Assembly (NCBI GenBank): GCA_012729935.1
Contig: JAAYBY010000166.1
Span: 1 to 18,726, forward strand
Length of the DNA: 18,726 nucleotides
From: Clostridiaceae bacterium
GTDB lineage: Bacteria; Bacillota; Clostridia; Saccharofermentanales; UBA5734
Direction: 5' to 3'
The notes under the pieces: generated by a model
Databases searched by the model: none
The model's input: the letters and a program-made list of their open reading frames with translations, nothing else
Told to the model about the DNA's origin: nothing
Made by a program: the position numbers and the translations under genes
Part shown: positions 1 through 6,787 of the stretch, one piece after another
Layout of the letters: each line of letters opens with the position of its first letter
How positions within the stretch are numbered: the first letter of the stretch is position 1

Positions 1-167
1 AAAAATAACAGTAGATGACTATATCAATTCTTATGAGCAAACAATAAACAGGAAATGAAGATTGGTTGATACGCCCAACTCACTCGCCTGCAAGGGTAGT
101 GCCCTCTCTCGTTCAGAATCCAGCTGCAAATTATGATACAATATCTTCGTGATTACATAGCGTTTAT

Positions 168-178
168 GAAACGGTTTC
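168..178. promoter_or_regulatory. Palindrome upstream of the GntR gene, candidate autoregulatory site
   Basis: GAAAC-G-GTTTC is a perfect inverted repeat with one central base, 30 bp upstream of the GTG start of the GntR gene and before its AAAGGAGAT ribosome binding site (192-200). A possible -10, TACAAT, lies at 137-142 without a convincing -35. GntR regulators often bind short palindromes near their own promoter, so an autoregulatory role is an inference. The palindrome does not resemble the one at 3105-3120. The rest of 1-208 shows no gene. Confidence 0.25.
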
Positions 179-208
179 CGTCCAGTTGATTAAAGGAGAT
201 TTTCATCA

Positions 209-874
209 GTGAAGGAAGAAAATCCAACAGTGTCGCGCAGGCAGGTTTTCCGAGAGGACATATCAAATGCCATACGTGAGGAGATATTCTCGGGAGATCT
301 GAAGCCCGGGGATAGGATTAAAGAGACCTTTTGGGCGACAAAGCTGGGCGTTTCACAGGGGCCGGTTCGCGAGGCGATCCGTGACCTTGAAGGGATGGGA
401 CTCGTCGAAACCGTTCCGTTTAAGGGATCCCGCGTCAGAATGCTCACGAGAAAAGATATGGACGACAATTACAGCGTCAGGATCTGCCTTGAATCAAAAA
501 GCATCCGGGATGCGATCAGCCTTTTAAGCGATGAGAAACTCCAGACTCTTGTGAAAAGACTCGAAGAAGCAGTCGAAAAGATGGATGTGGCAGCAGATTA
601 CGGAGATTTAAGAGCATTCACTGAATGTGACGCCAGGTTTCACCGGGCAATCATCGAGTCAACAGGGAACCGGGTTCTTCTTAAATTCTACAACGAGTGC
701 AACATCAGGAACTGGTTCATGTTTTCGGCGTTGACAAAACGAGAGAGTCTCGCAGAATTACAGAAAAGCCATAAAAAACTCCTTCAGGCAATATCTGTAC
801 GAAATACTGAACGAGCTGTATCTCTGCTGGAAGGCCATCTAACAGAGCTTATGGAAAGCTACATGGATGAGTAA
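209..874 (+). CDS. GntR-family transcriptional regulator, FCD (FadR C-terminal domain) subfamily
   Basis: This is a 221-residue DNA-binding regulator. Residues about 12-78 form the winged helix-turn-helix typical of GntR proteins (LKPGDRIKE, then GVSQGPVREAIRDLEGMGLV). Residues about 85-215 form the helical FCD ligand-binding domain. Its usual metal and ligand residues are visible as D141 and H145 (DARFH), H188 (SHKKLL) and H210 (EGHL), which suggests a metal-bound organic acid or sugar-acid effector. The start is GTG at 209, supported by AAAGGAGAT 8 bases upstream. It faces the dehydrogenase/transaldolase operon tail to tail and is separated from it by a terminator. By position it is the likely regulator of the divergent catabolic genes at 933-5794. 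The effector is unknown. Confidence 0.92.
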   Translation: MKEENPTVSRRQVFREDISNAIREEIFSGDLKPGDRIKETFWATKLGVSQGPVREAIRDLEGMGLVETVPFKGSRVRMLTRKDMDDNYSVRICLESKSIRDAISLLSDEKLQTLVKRLEEAVEKMDVAADYGDLRAFTECDARFHRAIIESTGNRVLLKFYNECNIRNWFMFSALTKRESLAELQKSHKKLLQAISVRNTERAVSLLEGHLTELMESYMDE

Positions 875-899
875 AACAGGATAAAGTACAGAAACGAAG

Positions 900-933
900 A
901 GGCTCACCGGTCAATCAGTGAGTCTTTTTTTTT
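900..933 (+). terminator. Rho-independent terminator after the GntR gene
   Basis: AGGCTCAC (900-907) pairs with GTGAGTCT (918-925) with one G-U pair, across a 10-base loop. A run of nine T residues (925-933) follows. It ends the rightward GntR transcript 25 bp after its stop. The T run reaches the stop codon of the opposing transaldolase gene. On the minus strand there is no good U tract, so I read it as mainly one-directional. Confidence 0.85.
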
Positions 934-1982
934 CAGAACCATCGGCTGTCGCGAGTCTTGCTCTGGTATGTTTCGAGCGGTGCCCACCCTGTCCACAAAA
1001 ACTGCGATGCTGTTTTTTGAGTGACTCCGAAGGAGATGAAGTCCTCTGGGCTAAGGCCGCCTTCCTCAAAGGCACGTACGAATTCCGGCACCCTGTAAAG
1101 CCTTTCAATAACTGCGGAATCGGTTTCGTCGTCGATATGATAGACTCGTTCAGGGTCAGCATCGATAATCATTTGTTGAATGCGTGTTTGAAGTGAAAAA
1201 GTCATATCTGCCCCTGCCATGGCTGTAAGATGTTCGACTCTTCTCAAACCGGCCGGCATGATGACGGCTGGTATTTTTCTCTCTTTCAGGAGTCTGTATA
1301 CCTTCTTGCAGATGATATTTCCAGCCTGCACCACATCAGAAGGGTCGACATCAATTCCATTATCTCTGACGGTCTCCATAAGATATTCGTCGAGTCGGCC
1401 GCCCTGCTGAACAAGGAAGAGCGGCTTTGGTCTGATTCCTGATTTTTCCGCCTTTTCCCGGCCCTTAATATAGCATTCAGCAACGGCCATTGCCTGTGAG
1501 ACAGAGAAGTTAAGCGTCGTACAGACAGCAATGCCTCTTGACGAAAGTTCTTCCACGAGTGGCAAGGCACTTTTGATTGAAGGCGTTTTGACCGAGATGT
1601 TTTCCGCCCATGATGCATATCTCAGCCCCTGAGCGATCATCAGCTCAGTGTCCATGCATATTGCCGGATTCAGTTGACCCAGGGCGTATCCGTGGGCACC
1701 ATCTGTATCCTGATAGATCCTGGCAAATTTTTTGGCCGCAAAGGTAGCGACGATCTTTAGCAGAGACTCTGCTCTTTCTTCAGGTTTCAGATCATCAGGT
1801 AATTCATCAACTTCTGGCTGCCAGAAATCCGGTACGGCCTGCAGGGATTTATAGGTCAGAACCGGATTCGTAGTAACACCCAAAGCGCCGTTTTCTATGG
1901 CAGCATCAATTTCAGATGGAATAGCGGAATCATGCCAGAACTTTGTTGGTGTTTTTGCTGAAAGCCATTGCAAGTAATTCAT
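933..1982 (-). CDS. Transaldolase-family protein, copy 1 (aldolase-like active site)
   Basis: This is a 349-residue TIM-barrel Schiff-base enzyme. The family motif GVTTNP is at about residues 35-40 and the Schiff-base lysine is K132 (ISVKTP). Asp18 (HDSA) fits the catalytic Asp of TalB. Arg196 (GGRLDEY) and Arg247 (PAGLRR) fit the phosphate-binding arginines. The TalB acid/base Glu96 position is Gln103 (LGQLNP), as in fructose-6-phosphate aldolase. I chose ATG 1982 because GAGGA lies 5 bases upstream and the paralog at 4766 begins with the same MN-Y-L--WLS pattern; GTG 1994 is possible but has no such site. It lies 8 bp after the dehydrogenase stop, so the two genes are one operon. The substrate is unknown. 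The loop before Arg196 reads VQQGGR rather than the VIMVGR of copy 2, so the two copies probably differ in substrate or role. Confidence 0.88.
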   Translation of the reverse strand: MNYLQWLSAKTPTKFWHDSAIPSEIDAAIENGALGVTTNPVLTYKSLQAVPDFWQPEVDELPDDLKPEERAESLLKIVATFAAKKFARIYQDTDGAHGYALGQLNPAICMDTELMIAQGLRYASWAENISVKTPSIKSALPLVEELSSRGIAVCTTLNFSVSQAMAVAECYIKGREKAEKSGIRPKPLFLVQQGGRLDEYLMETVRDNGIDVDPSDVVQAGNIICKKVYRLLKERKIPAVIMPAGLRRVEHLTAMAGADMTFSLQTRIQQMIIDADPERVYHIDDETDSAVIERLYRVPEFVRAFEEGGLSPEDFISFGVTQKTASQFLWTGWAPLETYQSKTRDSRWF

Positions 1983-1990
1983 ACTGATCC

Positions 1991-3046
1991 TCACTCATCA
2001 AAGTCATGTTCTGGAATAAGAACGACTTTATAGCTGCTCTTTCTGATCACTGCATCAAATCCGGTTCGCCAATCTGAAAGTTTGCACTGCAGATCCATTA
2101 GGGGCTTAAGATCGACAGCACCGCTGCCGAGAAGCTCCATACCAATCTTCCATGAAGAAACGGCTGTGGAGTTAGTGGAGACAAAGATCGTTTCCCTGAA
2201 AAAAAGCTTGTCCAGGTCAGCCTGTACCGGTTTTCCGAAAAGGCCAATCTGAAGGTGAACGCCGTTGGGTCTGAGAACCGAAAGGCAAGTGTCCAGAGAA
2301 GGCACGACGGCTGCGATATCGCACGTTATATCCGCTCCAAATGTATTTTTTCTGTAGACAGCATTCATAAGCTCCTCAGATGACGTAACCACTTCATCGG
2401 CACCCATTCTAATGGCCAGATCAAGACGCATCTGATCCTGCGGCAGGCCAGATACGATCACATAGGCGCCTCTTTGTTTAAACAGCATAGCCGCCATGAT
2501 TCCCATGGGACCGGGACCGCTGACCACCGCTAGATCTCCCGGCTTTACGTCAATGCGTTCATAAACGCCGCGGACAGCACAGCAGAACGGTTCTGCCAGA
2601 GCATACATTTTTTTGTCCTCGAGAGATGCTGCCCGTTCCGGCAGCTTAAAAGCGTACTTTGCCGGCACAACTACATAGTCAGCCATGGCTCCTTGACGAT
2701 GCGTCCCGATGGATTGCCTGCTCCGGCATAGAGTTACGAGTCCTTTTTGGCAGTACTCGCAGACGCCGCAGCTGTAACAGGCGGGAAGAGCAGTGACCCA
2801 GTCACCTGTTTTGATATCGCCGGTGTCGCCGGCTGTTGCAGTCACACATCCCACGAATTCATGGCCAAGAATGCATGGCATGTTTACTGTTCGTCCGCCT
2901 GAATCATGGAGGGCATGAATATCACTGCCGCAGATACCCGCAGCAAGCACTTTTACTTTTATTTCGCCCTCGCCCGGTGCAGGTTCAGGCATGTCTCTGT
3001 ACGCGACGCCTGTAGATCCAAGAGCGTATTTGACGACAGCTTCCAC
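1991..3046 (-). CDS. Zinc-dependent medium-chain alcohol/polyol dehydrogenase
   Basis: This is a 351-residue NAD(P)-dependent dehydrogenase of the sorbitol/threonine dehydrogenase type. From the chosen start, the catalytic zinc ligands are Cys39 (GICGSDIH) and His62-Glu63 (LGHE). The structural zinc is held by Cys93, 96, 99 and 107 (CGVCEYC, then the last Cys after seven residues). GPGPMG at 177-182 begins the Rossmann nucleotide-binding domain. The longer frame begins with TTG at 3067, but GTG at 3046 is preferred: AAGAAGGTGATC just upstream is a near-ideal ribosome binding site, and TTG 3067 would overlap the -10 box. It is the first gene of a two-gene operon with transaldolase copy 1. It probably oxidises a polyol or sugar hydroxyl to a ketone; the substrate cannot be read from the sequence. 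Confidence 0.9.
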   Translation of the reverse strand: MEAVVKYALGSTGVAYRDMPEPAPGEGEIKVKVLAAGICGSDIHALHDSGGRTVNMPCILGHEFVGCVTATAGDTGDIKTGDWVTALPACYSCGVCEYCQKGLVTLCRSRQSIGTHRQGAMADYVVVPAKYAFKLPERAASLEDKKMYALAEPFCCAVRGVYERIDVKPGDLAVVSGPGPMGIMAAMLFKQRGAYVIVSGLPQDQMRLDLAIRMGADEVVTSSEELMNAVYRKNTFGADITCDIAAVVPSLDTCLSVLRPNGVHLQIGLFGKPVQADLDKLFFRETIFVSTNSTAVSSWKIGMELLGSGAVDLKPLMDLQCKLSDWRTGFDAVIRKSSYKVVLIPEHDFDE

Positions 3047-3066
3047 GAGATCACCTTCTTTCCACA

Positions 3067-3095
3067 ATCTTATTCTCTTATAAAAAGCCTGTCAA
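3067..3095 (-). promoter_or_regulatory. Sigma-A-type promoter for the dehydrogenase/transaldolase operon
   Basis: On the minus strand TTGACA (3095-3090) is separated by exactly 17 bp from TAAGAT (3072-3067). Transcription would begin near 3060, leaving a leader of about 14 bases that is mostly the ribosome binding site of the GTG start at 3046. A perfect palindrome sits 9 bp upstream of the -35 box. Confidence 0.75.
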
Positions 3096-3104
3096 TAAGA
3101 TTAT

Positions 3105-3120
3105 AAATTATCGATAATTT
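3105..3120. promoter_or_regulatory. 16-bp perfect palindrome in the divergent promoter region, candidate operator
   Basis: AAATTATCGATAATTT is a perfect inverted repeat between the divergent catabolic genes. It is just upstream of the leftward -35 box and 25 bp before a possible rightward -10 (TATACT, 3145-3150). Its place suits a regulator controlling both directions, most simply the GntR protein at 209-874. The binding is inferred. Confidence 0.5.
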
Positions 3121-3144
3121 GTAGAAATGTAACTCAAGCGATGA

Positions 3145-3226
3145 TATACTCCAATTAACAGCTGAAGCAAAATGTATGATCTGCAATATAATAAAACGAT
3201 TCGACCCGGTTTTCTAATGAAGGAGG
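3145..3226 (+). promoter_or_regulatory. Rightward promoter candidates and ribosome binding site for the aldehyde dehydrogenase gene
   Basis: Two -10-like boxes are present, TATACT (3145-3150) and a perfect TATAAT (3187-3192). Neither has a good -35 at 16-18 bp. This could mean activator dependence, or that my choice of box is wrong. AGGAGG (3221-3226) lies 8 bases before ATG 3235 and is a strong ribosome binding site. Confidence 0.4.
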
Positions 3227-3234
3227 AACAATAG

Positions 3235-4752
3235 ATGAGTGACGTACGCAGAATGCGATACTGTGCAGGTGGAGAATGGAAAGAGTCTAAATCTTGCGAA
3301 TGGCTTCCGGTCACAGATTCATCCACGGGGGAAGTAATCGCTGAAGTCCCGAATTGTACCCGGGAAGAAGTGCTCGAGGCAGTGGAAGCCGCAGCGAAAG
3401 CATTTCCGGCTTGGTCGCAGGAATCTGTTTCCAGGCGAACACAAATGATGTTTAAATGGCGTCAGGTACTGGTGGATCATCTGGACGAACTGGCTTTGCT
3501 TTGCGCTAAGGAGCTGGGCAAGAACCTAAATGAAGCAAGGGGCGATGTCTTGAAGACAATAGAACCCACTGAGTTTGCTTGCGCAAATCCATTTATTTCA
3601 CAGGGCTCAGCATCACTTCAGGTAACAACTGGTTTTGATACAGCCTCCTACAGAGTGCCACTCGGAGTCGTTGTGGGTATCGTTCCGTTTAATTTCCCGG
3701 CAATGATCCCCTGGGGTTGGATGGTTCCGCTGGCAATTGCCACTGGAAATACAGTCGTGTTGAAAGCGGCTTCCCAGACCCCGCTGACGGCGATGCGGAT
3801 CATGGAGCTTTTCTATCAGGAAGGCGGGTTCCCAAAAGGTGTTGTCAACCTGATCACCTGCGCCAATGAAGAGTCTGAAATGCTTATTACAGACCCGCGA
3901 GTCAGGGCTGTAACATTTGTGGGCACAACAAAGACAGGAAAGCGTGTTTATTCGACTGCCGCAGCTCATGGCAAGCGCGTTCAGGCACAGTGCGAGGCCA
4001 AAAACCATGCGCTGATACTTGAAGACTGTGATCTTGAGAGTGCTGTGAATGCCGTTGTCAACTCAACATACGGCTGTGCCGGCATGAGGTGTATGGCCCT
4101 TCCCGTTGTCTGTGTTCAGGAATCTATCGCCGATCACTTCGTCGAACTGCTCAAGGAAAAAGCGAAGAATCTCGTAGTAGGATGTGCCTATGATCCTGCG
4201 ACCGAGATGGGACCTGTGGTCAGTGCTGAACATAAGCGATCCATCTGCAACTGGATCCAGAAAGGTATCGATGAAGGGGCTGAACTTGTTCTGGATGGCC
4301 GTGATATCAAGGTTCCGGGATTTGAAAACGGCTTTTTTGTAGGCCCCACTATCCTCGATAAGGTGACACCTGAGATGAGCGTGGGTCAGCGGGAGATCTT
4401 CGGTCCTGTGACCCTGATTAAAAGAGTGAAGGATTTTGAGGATGGCATCGCTCAAATGAATGCAAATCCGTATGCCAACGGTTCCAGTATTTTTACACAG
4501 AACGGCTATTTTGCACGCCAGTTTGAACTGCTTTCTGACGGCGGTATGGTCGGTATCAACGTGGGCATCCCGGTTCCGTCGGCTTACTTCCCGTTCTCAG
4601 GGAACAAGGAGTCCTTCTTTGGAGACCAGCATGTTCTCGGAATTGACGGCGTCCGCTTCTATACAAGAGCAAAAACGGTTACAAAGCACTGGTACGATGA
4701 ACACAGCCGTAAAAAGACGATCGACACCTGGGAAGGAACAGTAGAAAGGTAA
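3235..4752 (+). CDS. CoA-acylating aldehyde dehydrogenase, methylmalonate-semialdehyde dehydrogenase (MmsA/IolA)-like
   Basis: This 505-residue enzyme belongs to the aldehyde dehydrogenase superfamily. The pattern VGIVPFNFPAMIPW (148-160) with Asn153, then GNTVVLK and PLTAMRIMELF, is that of the MmsA/IolA subfamily. Catalytic Cys286 lies in AGMRCMA. The general-base Glu of hydrolytic aldehyde dehydrogenases is absent, as is usual for CoA-dependent MmsA-type enzymes, so the expected reaction is aldehyde + NAD + CoA to acyl-CoA (with CO2 loss for some substrates). The family stretch ALGGAKNH reads AQCEAKNH here (residues 251-258), which is unusual. It begins with ATG 3235 behind AGGAGG and is followed after 13 bp by transaldolase copy 2. 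It probably takes an aldehyde released by one of the transaldolase-like enzymes. The true substrate is unknown. Confidence 0.88.
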   Translation: MSDVRRMRYCAGGEWKESKSCEWLPVTDSSTGEVIAEVPNCTREEVLEAVEAAAKAFPAWSQESVSRRTQMMFKWRQVLVDHLDELALLCAKELGKNLNEARGDVLKTIEPTEFACANPFISQGSASLQVTTGFDTASYRVPLGVVVGIVPFNFPAMIPWGWMVPLAIATGNTVVLKAASQTPLTAMRIMELFYQEGGFPKGVVNLITCANEESEMLITDPRVRAVTFVGTTKTGKRVYSTAAAHGKRVQAQCEAKNHALILEDCDLESAVNAVVNSTYGCAGMRCMALPVVCVQESIADHFVELLKEKAKNLVVGCAYDPATEMGPVVSAEHKRSICNWIQKGIDEGAELVLDGRDIKVPGFENGFFVGPTILDKVTPEMSVGQREIFGPVTLIKRVKDFEDGIAQMNANPYANGSSIFTQNGYFARQFELLSDGGMVGINVGIPVPSAYFPFSGNKESFFGDQHVLGIDGVRFYTRAKTVTKHWYDEHSRKKTIDTWEGTVER

Positions 4753-4765
4753 GTGGGGATGTAAA

Positions 4766-5794
4766 ATGGCTATGAATAAATATCTAAAATGGCTCAGCGA
4801 GACAAACACATACTGGTGGAACGACGATGCAGATATGGACACAATGGATATCGCGATCGACAACGGCTCCACAGGTGTTACCACAAATCCGCTTCTTGTC
4901 AAAAAGTCACTATATGCCCATCCTGACTACTGGCGTCCGAATATCGCGGGAGCAAAGGACCTTACAGGTGATGCTAAAGCCGAAGAGATTATCCGCGGTA
5001 TCACAGTTCAGATCGCCAAAAAATATCAACCGATCTATGAAAAATCTGGTGGTGTGCAGGGCTATGTCTGTGCGCAGGTGAATCCCAAAAAGCAGGGCGA
5101 TACTGCTGAAATGATCGAGATCGGCTTAAGACTTGCAGCGTGGGCTCCCAATATTGCCGTCAAGGTGCCGGCAACCGCTGCGGGCATTCGAGCTATTGAG
5201 GAACTTCAGGCACAGGGATTGACCACAGTCGGCACTGTAAGCTTTACCGTTTCCCAGGCGCTTGCAATAGCCGCAGCGCAGCAAAGAGGGCTGACACGAT
5301 GCCGCAAAGCGGGAATAAAACCGGGTAAAGCCTTTTCAGTCATCATGGTCGGGAGACTTGATGATTATCTTCGCGATGTTGTTCACGATATGGGCTCATC
5401 TGTGCCGGAGGAACACATCATCTGTGCCGGTACGGCCTGCATCAAGCGAGCCTATAAGATTGCGAGAGAAGCAGGATACGAGACAAAACTCATGCCGGCG
5501 GGAATGCGTGGAGCTTATCATGCAACGGATCTGGCAGGCTCTGACATGAGTTTTTCACTTTCGGCAGGCATTCATGTGATGCTTGGAAAAGTTGAAGAGC
5601 TTGTTGAGATGGAAGACTATGAGATACCCGCGGAAATCATTGAAAGCCTGATGTCGATTCCTGAATTTAAGCGGGCATACGAACCAAATGGCCTTCCGGT
5701 ATCTGAGTTTATAACGTATGGCGTCACACAGCGAACACTATCACAGTTTGTGGAAGCGGGATGGACACCGATTTCGGAGTTTGAAATTGGATGA
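4766..5794 (+). CDS. Transaldolase-family protein, copy 2 (aldolase-like active site)
   Basis: This 342-residue Schiff-base aldolase/transaldolase is a full-length paralog of the protein at 933-1982. It has GVTTNP (37-42), Schiff-base Lys133 (IAVKVP), Asp20, Thr157 (VGTVSF), Arg197 (VGRLDDY) and Arg248 (PAGMRG). Gln104 (CAQVNP) stands at the TalB Glu96 position, the residue state of fructose-6-phosphate aldolase. The TalB Phe178 position is Met here rather than the aldolase Tyr, so the site matches neither model exactly. The ATG at 4766 is preceded by GTGGGGATG; the second ATG (4772) is possible. It lies 13 bp after the aldehyde dehydrogenase stop, in one transcript. It may cleave or transfer a three-carbon unit to or from a sugar-like substrate. 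Confidence 0.88.
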   Translation: MAMNKYLKWLSETNTYWWNDDADMDTMDIAIDNGSTGVTTNPLLVKKSLYAHPDYWRPNIAGAKDLTGDAKAEEIIRGITVQIAKKYQPIYEKSGGVQGYVCAQVNPKKQGDTAEMIEIGLRLAAWAPNIAVKVPATAAGIRAIEELQAQGLTTVGTVSFTVSQALAIAAAQQRGLTRCRKAGIKPGKAFSVIMVGRLDDYLRDVVHDMGSSVPEEHIICAGTACIKRAYKIAREAGYETKLMPAGMRGAYHATDLAGSDMSFSLSAGIHVMLGKVEELVEMEDYEIPAEIIESLMSIPEFKRAYEPNGLPVSEFITYGVTQRTLSQFVEAGWTPISEFEIG

Positions 5795-5920
5795 ACGACT
5801 AACTGCACGCATGTTAATGAAATCAGCTCATGAAGGCAGAGATCCGGAGAGATTCCGTCACTGTAGCATTTAAAAGTATGCGGGAATATATTCGGAGAAG
5901 ACAAGCAGGAGAGTGTAGCG

Positions 5921-6310
5921 ATGGATCAATGGTATAAACAACTTGTGAAACCAATTTGGGCTCCTTCCGCGCGGGTTTTCGGGCCTGTGTGGACTGTTCT
6001 TTATATTGGTATTGCTCTTACATTCGGAGCAGCTGGCTATTTGTTTGCGAAATCACAAATTTCCTGGCTTGTGATATTGCCATTCTTTCTGAACATTGTG
6101 TTCAATGTTATTTTTACGCCTTTGCAGTTCAAATTAAAAAATAACATCCTCGCACTGATTGATATTGTTTTGGTACTGCTCACGTTGATTTGGGTTATGA
6201 TAGCAATATTCCCCTTAGCACCCTGGATCTCATGGATCAACATTCCCTATCTATTATGGGTGGCCTTTGCTACAGTCCTGCAATCCAGTATTACCTGGCT
6301 GAACAGATAA
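5921..6310 (+). CDS. tspO: TspO/MBR family membrane protein
   Basis: This 129-residue hydrophobic protein has the hallmark N-terminal pattern of the TspO/peripheral benzodiazepine receptor family: WYKQLVKPIWAPS then VFGPVWTVLYIGIA (about 4-33). The conserved middle follows as a helix ending FNVIFTPLQFKLKNN, ALIDIVLVLLTLIWV, and a final helix with NIPYLLWVAFAT. It is shorter than the usual 150-160 residues, with short loops between helices 1 and 2, but all five membrane segments can be placed. TspO proteins bind porphyrins and related ligands and have been linked to stress responses. AGGAG lies 10 bases before the ATG. The gene is alone between the catabolic locus and a decayed region, so its neighbours give no clue. 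Confidence 0.88.
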   Translation: MDQWYKQLVKPIWAPSARVFGPVWTVLYIGIALTFGAAGYLFAKSQISWLVILPFFLNIVFNVIFTPLQFKLKNNILALIDIVLVLLTLIWVMIAIFPLAPWISWINIPYLLWVAFATVLQSSITWLNR

Positions 6311-6347
6311 TGAGCATCGTTGACACATTTGCAGCAACTCTTCAATC

Positions 6348-6365
6348 GATTTGAAAAATCAAATC
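6348..6365. terminator. Hairpin after tspO, possible weak terminator
   Basis: GATTTGA (6348-6354) and TCAAATC (6359-6365) pair perfectly over an AAAA loop, 37 bp after the tspO stop. There is no clear T run behind it, so terminator function is uncertain. Confidence 0.3.
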
Positions 6366-6366
6366 A

Positions 6367-6396
6367 TTGTATCTATGATCATGCCAGGATTATAAT
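6367..6396 (+). promoter_or_regulatory. Promoter-like pair in the decayed region
   Basis: TTGTAT (6367-6372) and a perfect TATAAT (6391-6396) are 18 bp apart. The pair lies 50 bp before the leucine-rich-repeat-like remnant and may be its old promoter, or a chance match in A+T-rich DNA. Confidence 0.3.
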
Positions 6397-6448
6397 CAGC
6401 TTGAGCATCAGGAAACAGGTTAATAGGTCTACCAACAGCTTGTGTTTC

Positions 6449-6588
6449 ATGTTGATCGAAAATCTTGAAAAGTGATAGGCATGACGTCCATGGGCGTATT
6501 GAATATCAGCTATAACAAAGATATTACAGATCTTTTTGCGTTGGTCGATATGACGGAGCTTAAACACTATAGGCTATGTGCGGAATGA
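6449..6588 (+). pseudogene. Possible leucine-rich-repeat protein remnant
   Basis: From ATG 6481 a 35-codon frame contains LNISYNKDITDLFAL then MTELKHYRL. This follows the spacing of an internalin-like leucine-rich repeat (L-I--N--ITDL--L---T-L--L). A short frame from 6449 (MLIENLEK) lies in a different phase and would join the repeat by one frameshift near 6470. There is no ribosome binding site, no secretion signal and no further repeats, so if real it is a fragment. The match is by eye only. Confidence 0.35.
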
Positions 6589-6787
6589 GACGTATAGACC
6601 GGACAGATGAAATGGAATATCATGGACAGGTGCACCGTTGCTTGTATTACGAAATCAGAAAGAATAATTTATCTGCTGAAGATTTACAATGTTCAGAGTT
6701 CATGTCTAAATTATTGTTTTCCAGCAGCTAGTCAAAAACAAAGGTAGTGATGTGATTGACTATTGTCATTTCAGGGGAGCAAACAAT

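Larger units (their letters stand above)
6311..6787. other. 477-bp stretch without an intact gene
   Basis: No reading frame here has both a ribosome binding site and a recognisable product. It contains the hairpin at 6348-6365, a promoter-like pair at 6367-6396, the leucine-rich-repeat-like remnant at 6449-6588, and a 48-codon frame at 6585-6731 with no ribosome binding site. I read it as decayed sequence. Confidence 0.5.

Noticed and set aside
1..208. AGGG-TAGTG-CCCT short hairpin near 92-104 as a terminator of an upstream gene
   Set aside because: The stem is only four pairs and no T run follows.
933..5794. Sulfoquinovose transaldolase (sulfo-TAL) pathway
   Set aside because: That pathway needs a dedicated isomerase, a sulfolactaldehyde dehydrogenase or reductase and an exporter. 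Only a transaldolase fold and an aldehyde dehydrogenase of another subfamily are seen here. The sulfonate-type importer further along is not enough to support it.
933..5794. Ordinary pentose-phosphate or myo-inositol locus
   Set aside because: No transketolase, pentose isomerase or inositol genes (iolB/C/D/E/G) are present, and the doubled transaldolase-like genes with a Gln active site do not fit.
6585..6731. 48-codon frame in the decayed region
   Set aside because: It has no ribosome binding site and no recognisable motif, and its start overlaps the stop of the repeat remnant.
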